From Adiantum capillus-veneris (taxonomy: Eukaryota > Streptophyta > Polypodiopsida > Polypodiales > Pteridaceae): a stretch of DNA of 64,000 nt. Below, in pieces: positions 56,575-64,000 of the stretch. The stretch is from NCBI GenBank assembly GCA_014529385.2, contig CM043950.1, forward strand, positions 81,912,843 through 81,976,842, in the 5' to 3' direction. A model generated the notes under the pieces. That model saw only the letters and a list, made by a program, of their open reading frames with translations, was not told where the DNA came from and did no database searches. The position numbers and the translations under genes were made by a program. Each line of letters opens with the position of its first letter. Position 1 is the stretch's first letter.

Positions 56575-56586
56575 GCTCTGATACCA
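56575..56586 (-). other. Initiator-Met primer-binding site of Copia-2
   Basis: The minus strand reads TGGTATCAGAGC, two bases after the 5' LTR end (...CCTAACA). Confidence 0.9.
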
Positions 56587-56588
56587 GT

Positions 56589-56672
56589 TGTTAGGAAATA
56601 AGACGTAGCTAAATAGATAATTGAGTAGATTACTTAATGGAGAGAGACAAATTTACATACACGAGATTATAG

Positions 56673-56739
<67 letters not shown>

Positions 56740-57361
56740 CACGATATACGTGGTTCACCCAATGTGGGCTACGTCCACGGGAAAGCATCCACTCAATGGC
56801 TTTAGTACTTCAAAACAAGAAGTAGTTTACAAAGAGATTATACCCTTAATGGAGCTCCTGCCTTGCTTCACTCTCACCACCTCACACTCACCTTGTTGCA
56901 TCAACTTCACTCTATGAAATGTGTGTAGAAATGGCCTCCTTTTATAGGCCAAAAGGGTTGCCCTCTCTTATGAGAGGCAGCCATGTGTAGCCGCCCTTGT
57001 GTGAATATGTCCAAATCGGACCCTCCAATCCGCCCATGTGTGGCCGCCCTTGAGAAGACAAGTCTGCTTTTGAATTCGGCCACCGGCCACCAGCCATTGA
57101 CTTCCGACCACCGGCCACCGGCCATTGACTATCGGCCACCGGCCAACCGACGGTTGTTTTCCGACCACTTTCCGGCCGCTTTCCGGCCATAATATTTCGG
57201 CAAAAAGGAATATTCCAGCGAGGAAAAAAAAGTCTCGGGGGCGCCCCTAAAGTTGCCCCTGGTTTTTTACTGTGAAAATTTTGGTTTTCGGTGAGTGATT
57301 TACCTTCACGCACGATGGCTTCTCCTCATAATGGGGGCCTTACAAATGTGCGCTTTTACCA
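56589..57361 (-). repeat. 5' LTR of Copia-2
   Basis: 773 bp. On the minus strand it begins TGGTAAAAGC and ends CCTAACA. It has a TATA box (TATAAAAGG, minus strand, about 56938-56946), a 60-bp GA tract (56676-56735) and a GC-rich minisatellite of GGCCACCGGCCA-type units (about 57078-57150). Confidence 0.9.
57078..57185. repeat. GC-rich minisatellite in Copia-2 5' LTR
   Basis: Short tandem units built on CCACCGGCCA with CATTGACT spacers, in the U3 part of the LTR. The 3' LTR lost this part in the deletion that fused it to RT. Confidence 0.75.
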
Positions 57362-57790
57362 CAAAGAGGAGCTCAAGGAACACCTCAACAACCCAAGGGA
57401 CCCTGCTACAAGTATGGAGGAGACCATTGGTTGAGAGACTGTCCTCATGATGAAATCATTAGAGTCAATGCGTATTGCCCAGAATGTGGAATTACTCATT
57501 TGATTCCCGATTGCCCTAAAAACCCGAGCAAAGGAGCACAAACCACCTTGAACATGTTAGAAACAGTACCTTCCAGTGGAGGATCGGAAAATGAGACAAT
57601 CATACCTATTCAGGCGATAAAACGAGCCGAAGCTCAAAGAAGGACGAATGAACCCATAGTTGAAGAAACAAAAACCGATGCCCAAAGTTCAGAAACGAAA
57701 AATCAAAGAAGCACTTGGAAAGCTAGAAAAACACGTAGGGAAGCCAGGAAAGAACGAGAGCAAACAGCCCTAGCTAGAGGATCTAGCTAG
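57362..57790 (+). pseudogene. Gypsy W copy B Gag C-terminus with zinc knuckles
   Basis: Coding resumes right after the Copia-2 TSD in the same Gag frame as before the insertion. It has one knuckle-like motif (CYKYGGDHWLRDC, second Cys replaced by Tyr) and a second cysteine motif (CPECGITHLIPDC) about 15 residues later, then a basic region (RKTRREARKEREQ). Ends at a stop at 57788-57790. Confidence 0.75.
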
Positions 57791-57799
57791 CTTAAGCTC

Positions 57800-58879
57800 A
57801 CACACCACAGCCGCCATAGCACCCAAGGAAATAGCAGAACCCAAAAGTGCAGGATCAGGAGGATCTGTACTGGCAGACAAGGTAAACGAGCAGTTGGATG
57901 CACTTCTAAAAGCTTATGAAGCTCGACTTAAAAAAACCAAACCTAGGAGCAAAGGTGGATGACTTATCCATATGCAGAAATAGAGAAACAGAGGTTGGAT
58001 ATGTGTAAAGAGATGATCGAGACGGCTCAATCATTGATGGAAGACCCGCTAGGTAAACCTGCAAATTGGCATGAAGCACAACCTCCAACCCCTATCCAAC
58101 CAACTTTAGAGAAACATGTGGAAACAAAATAAAGACTCACTAATGCCTATGAGTCCAGAGGAGAGCCTATCATAGTGCCAAATACCACCAATAGGGCAAG
58201 TGACGGGTTCCAGCCTAAAATATTGGCAGAAATGGGTAAGGACTGTAACGGTCTAGACGATCTATGGAAGCAAATCCGAGAGGCCAACGAGGCTAATAGG
58301 ATGAGTAACCACATGAATAGCACGAGAAAAGAAAAGAATGTGATATTACCTCCTATTGAAGAATTTGAGGCAAGGTCGCAATTGAACTTTGAGATACATT
58401 CACAAGGGGGAGACCAAGGATCAATTAGTTCGGGGCACAGCCAACCAGACTCGTTGAGAACTTTACCCTCTTACCTAGGAGAGTACAAAGCTAAGTCGGA
58501 AGTGAGAGCAATCCCATCTCAAAGAATTTCTTCTAACAAGGTGATGGATTCACAAGGATTGATTGAGTTTTTATCCACTCCGGTGGCATGCACAATCACG
58601 TTAGCAGAACTCCTAAGGTTAAGGCCAAACATGTGGACCACAGTAGGAAAATCCCTAGAAAAATTTGGAATGAAAGACCCTACCTTGAAGCTACAAGAAG
58701 GGATCAGAGAGTTGGACAGGCCTCAACTAAACACTAGACCAGTACCATTGAATAAAGTTGGAGAATATTGCGAAGGAGAAGATAGAAACACTACGCTACC
58801 ATTAGAATTCCAAGGAGTAGTTTCCAAAGCTATTCTTGACAGTGGAGCGGGGGTTGCTATCGCCACCAAAGAAATCTGA
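57800..58879 (+). pseudogene. Gypsy W copy B linker and first protease
   Basis: Broken frames up to 58174, then an open frame 58175-58879 with a helical linker and the protease active-site segment A-I-L-D-S-G-A-G at about 58837. Ends in TGA at 58877-58879, directly after A-T-K-E-I, the same codon that is TAG in copy A. The second half of the protease (LLEKVIVTSCGIEYEHTF) follows, with another TGA at 59060-59062 in the I-L-G-R-P-F motif. Confidence 0.8.
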
Positions 58880-59071
58880 AAAAAATGGAGAAAACCGGCT
58901 TTGAGGGCTACCAGAATGAAACTGCAATTGGAAGATGGGTTCATGGAGAAGCCTCTAGGACTTTTAGAAAAAGTGATTGTCACTTCGTGCGGAATCGAGT
59001 ATGAGCATACATTTGCAATAGTCGATTTCGACAATAAGAACAATTATGAGATCATCTTGTGACGACCATTC

Positions 59072-59897
59072 ATGCGACAATTGAAGATGGTCCAAGATTG
59101 GGGTTATGACCACATATACCTCAGACATGGCGAGACAACAACTAAAATACACCTGAAAGACCATAGTTACAAAGATGTGAACCAAACACCTGTGGAAGAG
59201 TTTGATTCGACTACAGTAGCAAGATCAGAACTACCAGCATGGCTAGGGAAACCAAAAGAGCTATGGATATGTGGAGCTTCTCACTGTGGAAGCTTAAGAA
59301 GAGAGGAATGCGTCTTAGAAAGAACAATTGAAGACAAGGAGTATATTCTGGAACCTTTCCCTAAAGATGCCTTGGAACCTCTAGAATGGGAACACATACT
59401 AGCAACATTGGATGTCTGTACCATTACCGACAGTCCAACAACAAAATTTTGCGATAAGGATGGCTATGATGTGTTACCCTATTACATGGTAAGCGTTATA
59501 CCAGAAAAAGAGATGGTAGAACCACCAGAACAAGAAGAGTTTTACAACTCCTCTGAACATTTAGAAGTAAAAAATGATGCAGATAATGAGTGTTCAGACA
59601 CCTCAAGTGAGCGTGGAAATGAAACCGAGAATATCAAGTTTTATGATTTTGCTAATCAACACCCTAGACGCCAAGAACGCTATAGGAGGAAACGAGCAGG
59701 AAACACAAAGCAAGAGGAACCTAATGCCCAAGATAAAAGATAAAACTCACTATTTGATGCTTGTAAAAGCAGAGGATTGTGTAAAAGATCAAATATCAGG
59801 AAAATTCTCAAAAAATCGAATAGAAAGAACGCGAGAGGAAATAAAGCAGGTACCAAAAGCTAAAACCGAAACAAAATCACAAGAATCTCAAAAATAA
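59072..59897 (+). pseudogene. Gypsy W copy B protease end and spacer
   Basis: Matches copy A at 1703-2512. Contains the post-protease segment (LWICGASHCGSLRREE; LEWEHILATLDVCT; FCDKDGYDVLPYYMVS), an acidic patch and the basic RRQERYRRKRAG stretch. A frame change occurs near 59700. No recognised domain outside the protease end. Confidence 0.7.
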
Positions 59898-59932
59898 AAA
59901 AAGAAACAACAAAAGACCAACAATGGACCAAA

Positions 59933-61561
59933 TTGGAGCGTAAACAGAAATACCAAGAACTGAAACGGTCTTTGAGAGAGATATGGACTCCTGAAGATGA
60001 TAGTGATGGTAAAGGGGAGTCAGAAAAGGGGAACATGAACGTACCATCACACTACCGGAAATTTACTATCCAGGACAGAAAAATCATCATGACACCACTA
60101 GTCAGGGAAAGAACCAACCAAGAATCTTACGATGGGCTTGAAAATGCAAAAAAGATAGACCTCGCAGAACCAGGTGAAAAGCCTCATCCGGTCTATATAG
60201 CTAACGATTTAGAGCCTGAGGAGGAAGAACAACTAACACAACTTCTCAAGAGGTATAAAGATGTGTTCGCTTGGTCCTATAAAGACCTCAAAGGAGTTGA
60301 TCCATTGATATGCCAACATACAATTTCTTTGAAATCGGATGCAAAACCTAGCAAACAACGTCCTTATACATATAATGACACATTTACTAAGCGAATCAAA
60401 GAAGAGATTGATAAACTAATGGAAGCTGAATTCATCTATGAGATTGAACATACAGATTGGGTGTCACCCATTGTGGTAGTTCCCAAAAAGAATGGAAAAC
60501 TGCGAGTGTGTGTAAACCTCAAGAAGGTGAATGCAGCAACCATAAGGGATAATTATCCCTTGCCAATCACAGAACATGTACTGGAGCGAGTGGCCGGGAA
60601 ACGGGCTTATTCCTTTCTGGATGGGTTTTCAGGATACAACCAGCTGGCAATAGCAAGGGAGGATCAACATAAAACAGTGTTTGCCACAAAATGGGGGATT
60701 TATGTGTATCGAGTTATGCCATTTGGCTTAACCAATGCACCAGCCACTTTACAAAGGTTAATGACTCACGCATTCAAGGAATACCTAAGGATATTCTTAG
60801 AAATTTACATGGATGACCTGTGTGTACACTCTCTTCTACGAGAGGAACATATTGACCATTTGCAAAAGGTCTTTGAAAAGTGCAGGACATATCGAATCTA
60901 TCTTAACCCGAAAAAGTGTGTGTTTATGGTTAAGCAAAGACGAATCTTAGGACACATTGTCTCAAGAAATGGCATAACCACAGACCTAGACAAAGTCAAA
61001 GTCATTGTAGACCTACCCAGGCCTACTAATGCGAAACAAGTGCAATCCTTCATGGGACACTGCGGATATTATCGAAGATTCACATACATGTATGCGGTTA
61101 TCGCACAACCTCTGTATCGTTTGCTAGTCAATTTCGAGTGGACCGAGGAGTGTGAAACTTCATTCCAAAAGATGAAGGAAAACCTTATATCAGCATTTTA
61201 TATTATCTTGGATTTCGTATCATCAAACCTACTTCCATGTATCATCCAAGAATTCGAGTGCTACCTTGAAGAGGCACATGTCCAGGGTTGTGCATTTCAT
61301 TGTTCAACAGTGAAGACACACCAGAGACTGAAACAGTTAGGGGTTTATTGGCCAACCATGTATGCGGACACACATTCTTATGTTACCAATTGTACTATAT
61401 GTAGTGCCAAACGACCAGTGGATCACGCAACTTTGTTTCAGGTAAACATAGCACCTGCATGGAGTCAATATATCATTGACTTCTTAACCACCAGGACCTT
61501 CCCTGAGAACATCACAAGAGCACGGAAAAAAGCTATAGAGATAGAAGCTCGTGACTTTTAG
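59933..61561 (+). pseudogene. Gypsy W copy B reverse transcriptase and first zinc-binding region, RNase H missing
   Basis: 542 open codons. [62 protein letters not shown], and the catalytic Y-M-D-D intact (60806-60817). After the connection motif (FEWTEECETSFQKMKENLISA, near 61135-61195) no RNase H motif appears. The frame goes straight into a His/Cys zinc-binding-like segment (LEEAHVQGCAFHC...GVYWPTMYADTH...NCTIC, about 61265-61405) and a linker rich in charged residues. It ends in TAG at 61559-61561. Confidence 0.85.
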
Positions 61562-62223
61562 TTAATTGGGAACCAACTCTATAAGCGAGGTAAGGACAAT
61601 CAACTTAGAATCTGTGCAAGTGAAAGCGAATACCTGTTGATTCTAGAACATGCACATAGCGGAATAAGTGGAGGCCATTTTCGGGTGATAAGACGGCAAA
61701 AATTGTCTTAACCGCAGGAATTCGGTGGCCTACATTGCACATGGATGCGGAAGAGTTTGTAAAGCATTGTGACGCATGTCAACGCACCAAGATGCCAATA
61801 AAAAGAGATGAGATGCCATTACGGCCAATGATGGGAGCAAGAGCATTTGCAAAATGGGGCATTGATTTTGTGGGACCTCTATCACCCCCTGCATATCGCA
61901 CCCATACCCAATATATCATTGTGGCTATGGAATATCTCACAAAATGGGTCGAAGCCAAAGCAACACAAAAAGCTGATGCACACACCACGACACAATTTTT
62001 GTATGAGAATGTTTTTGTACGATACGGGTTACCAATAGAAATTGTCAGTGACCGTGGAACACATTTTCTCAATGAAAACATTGAATATCTGCTAGAGGAC
62101 TTCATGGTCATACATAGGAAATCTGCACCATACCATCCACAGGCCAATGGGCAAGCTGAGGCCACTATTAAAACACTATGTACGGTTCTCACTAAAAATG
62201 TGTCAGAATCAAGAACAGATTAG
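61562..62223 (+). pseudogene. Gypsy W copy B integrase
   Basis: After the TAG the same homology goes on (NQLYKRGKDNQLRIC). A second His/Cys zinc-binding region follows (LEHAHSGISGGHF, then HCDACQRTK), with a frame change near 61710. The core has D in WGIDFVGPLS (about 61862), D in IVSDRGTHF (about 62049) and E in NGQAEATIK (about 62160). Stops at a TAG at 62221, with homology continuing directly after it. Confidence 0.8.
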
Positions 62224-63678
62224 GATCAACAGCTACACTCAACACTATGGGCATACAGGGTAGCTTACAACACATCAATAGGAACAACACCATACAACAT
62301 GATGTTTGGCCTAAATGGTATACTACCCATAGAGTTTTTAATTCCAACTCTACGAGTAGCAAAAAGCTTAGAATGGACAGGGCATGAGCTCTCTTCAAGA
62401 ATTGATGATCTTGAAAAGCTAGATGAACTCCGCTTACGAGCTGTCGCTTCAATTCATGCTAAAAAGAGAAGACATTTTTTTTTTGACAAACATGTGCGTA
62501 CCAAAGAGTTTAGCGATAACGTACTTGTTTATACCTTGAATCAACATGCCAAGAAACTTAAAAAGCGAGGGATGGGACCATTTGTGATTAGTGATCTATC
62601 ACAAAGTGGAGCTGTCAAGCTTGCTACATTAGCAGGTGAAGAAATGCCAAACTGGATTAGTGGATGTCGACTGAGGAGGTATTATCTACCACTCACACAG
62701 GAGATGCTCCAACAAATTCATCAAGGAAAACAAAGAATGAAGGAAAAACTGAGAGTACGAGAAGAAGCTCAAGCCGAAGCACAAGAACGCATTGCAAAAA
62801 GACGGCTTCTGCGACAACAACAACAAAGTGGACCACTATTGCAAATCAATGCCATTCGACTGACGAAATTGGAGGAAGAAACAGTGGAGCCAATAATTTC
62901 TGTCAAAGTGGACACCAATCAAGTTGAATCAACAGCATTGCTTGATTCGGGAGCTCAAGCAAATTTGATCTCTTTCGGATTATACCAACAGCTCAAAGTC
63001 ACAAGTCAACTTTATCCTACTCCTCAAGTGCTGGAAAGTAGCACATCACACCCATTGAAAACATTGGGATGGACTATATTGAATGTACAGATACATCAAT
63101 ATATTTACCCACACAAATTCTATGTGGTGACATATGAAAGCACACAACACCCAATGATGCTGGGCCAACCTTGGCAAAAAGAGTACAATGTGCAGATAGA
63201 TTGGAAAGCAAAGGTAGTCAAAATTCTGCATGAACATGAACAACAGGTGATAGCTTTTGCTCAGCAATACCAGCATGATCAACTGCAAGCCATGCAATCA
63301 CTAGAAACAAAGCCAAAAGCACGAATGCCATTAAAGAACAACATGATAACCGAGACCAACAATCAGGTAGAAGCCAACCATGCTAATTACAGACAAATGA
63401 AGTCACCGGCCACAATGCAAAAATCTAGGCTACCGAAACAAGGTAAACAAGTATGGATGCGGAAGGATAGAAATGCCATGGCGGACAAAAAACAATGCAA
63501 CACCAATATTCCAACAAAGCAGAAGGTTCAACCACAAACCAAGGTCATAAAACAGATATGGATCCCAAAGAAAATGCTTAGCCATAACCCAAATGTCAAT
63601 CACATTTGGATACCAAAGCAAAAGCAAAAGGAACTCCCTTCAGTACAAGCAACAACGGAAAGAAGACAATTGCATTAG
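62224..63678 (+). pseudogene. Gypsy W copy B integrase tail, second protease-like domain and W-x-P-K repeats
   Basis: From about 62224 the frame continues the integrase C-terminal region (AYRVAYNTSIGTTPYNMMFG-like, then RGMGPFVISDL). After a Gln/Glu-rich coil (about 62710-62830) comes a retropepsin-like domain with A-L-L-D-S-G-A-Q (about 62936) and a later HPMMLGQPW motif (about 63150), the pattern of a complete aspartic protease half-dimer. The C-terminal part has spaced aromatic-basic units (VWMRKD, IWIPKK, IWIPKQ, about 63450-63630) like those in copy D. A protease after integrase is not the usual Gypsy layout. Confidence 0.75.
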
Positions 63679-63972
63679 AAAAAGGAAAACCGACATATGT
63701 GGATGCCAATAAAAGACAAAACAGTGGCAAACAAGAAAGTGCCAAACCATCTACAAAAACCGGAAGCAACAAAATACCAATGGAAAGAAATGGCAATACG
63801 GCCCATAGCCATTACGGCCCAGCCAATTCTATCCTTCGAATCAGCTACGAATCCATCAACAGTGTCGGCAAATCAATTGCCGTTTGCAAAAAAGAAAATT
63901 AAACAGAGAGCGGTAGAGTTACAGCTGTTACCTGCAAAGAAAGCAGGAAACCTCGACGGCGAATGCCAATAA
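63679..63972 (+). pseudogene. Gypsy W copy B C-terminal repeat tail
   Basis: After TAG the W-containing repeat pattern goes on in another frame (HMWMPIKDK, then KYQWKEM) to a stop near 63972. Basic and low in complexity, with no known domain. The polypurine tract and 3' LTR are not reached in the window. Confidence 0.5.
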
Positions 63973-64000
63973 GCATCATGCTTGTTCCCTTCTCTTGCAC

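Larger units (their letters stand above)
53167..57361 (-). mobile_element. Nested Ty1/Copia element (Copia-2), internally deleted
   Basis: A minus-strand element of 4195 bp inserted in the Gag of Gypsy W copy B, with TSD CAAAG. Its 5' LTR is 56589-57361 (773 bp) and is followed by an initiator-Met PBS. The 3' LTR (53167 to about 53715) lacks its first part, and the lost stretch also includes the C-terminal half of RT, RNase H and the polypurine tract. Gag, protease and integrase remain with frameshifts. The protein resembles the TNT1/Tork type of plant Copia. Confidence 0.95.
50705..64000 (+). mobile_element. Ty3/Gypsy family W, copy B (most complete)
   Basis: Runs from a Gag start (MNLRSGRYIAR) to the window end, with Gag, zinc knuckles, protease, RT, integrase, and then a second protease-like domain and W-x-P-K repeats. 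No RNase H is visible. A Copia element of 4195 bp is nested at 53167-57361. Frameshifts and stops show it is inactive. The 5' LTR end and PBS could not be placed, and the 3' LTR, if present, is beyond 64000. Confidence 0.85.

Overview
The window looks like nuclear DNA of a seed plant with a large, repeat-rich genome. Nearly all of it is LTR retrotransposon sequence: complete, nested, truncated and decayed copies, with long GA/CT, CA/GT and AT microsatellites between and inside them. The evidence is plant-type Ty1/Copia and Ty3/Gypsy polyproteins, primer-binding sites complementary to initiator-Met tRNA, and TG...CA LTRs with 5-bp target-site duplications (TSDs). I found no convincing host gene, tRNA, rRNA or CRISPR array. 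The species cannot be named from the sequence alone.

Layout. (1) 1-5750, minus strand: an LTR (45-1589) with a PBS-like site at the window edge, inserted in a broken piece of a Gypsy family here called W (copy A, 1590-3840), followed by a second, related LTR-like region to about 5750. (2) 6671-8400: a promoter-like repeat (TATA box) joined to a W-related protease reading frame with W-V/I-P-K repeats, a polypurine tract and a very short LTR (copy D). (3) 9256-14422: a young, complete Copia element with CTAGA TSDs, broken only by one stop codon and a lost zinc-knuckle cysteine. (4) 14423-18133: a second copy of the promoter-like repeat, microsatellites and unassigned sequence. (5) 18134-26927: an old Gypsy chromovirus with LTRs of about 1.6 kb, whose chromodomain is split by a MITE-like insertion. 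(6) 26934-30480: a belt of simple repeats and unassigned sequence. (7) 30480-32854: W copy C, cut off by a second copy of the first LTR (32855-33989). (8) 33990-37600, minus strand: remains of another Gypsy element with gag, protease and an unrecognised ORF; its leader holds a perfect 100-bp inverted repeat. (9) 38398-47726: a nearly intact 9.3-kb chromovirus with TGTAC TSDs, 2.1-kb LTRs, an extra ORF before gag, and signs that gag begins on an exon inside the LTR. (10) 47732-50700: unassigned sequence with a repeated 22-bp palindrome. (11) 50705-64000: W copy B, the most complete member, whose gag is interrupted by a nested minus-strand Copia element (53167-57361, CAAAG TSD).

How the parts work together. 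Each element carries the usual copy-and-paste functions: Gag shell, aspartic protease, reverse transcriptase, RNase H and integrase. Every copy seen here has at least one inactivating change. The observations most worth following are the possible alternative splicing and extra ORF of the 38398-47726 chromovirus, the second protease-like domain and W-x-P-K tail after integrase in family W, and the perfect hairpin just after the primer-binding site of the 33990-37600 element.
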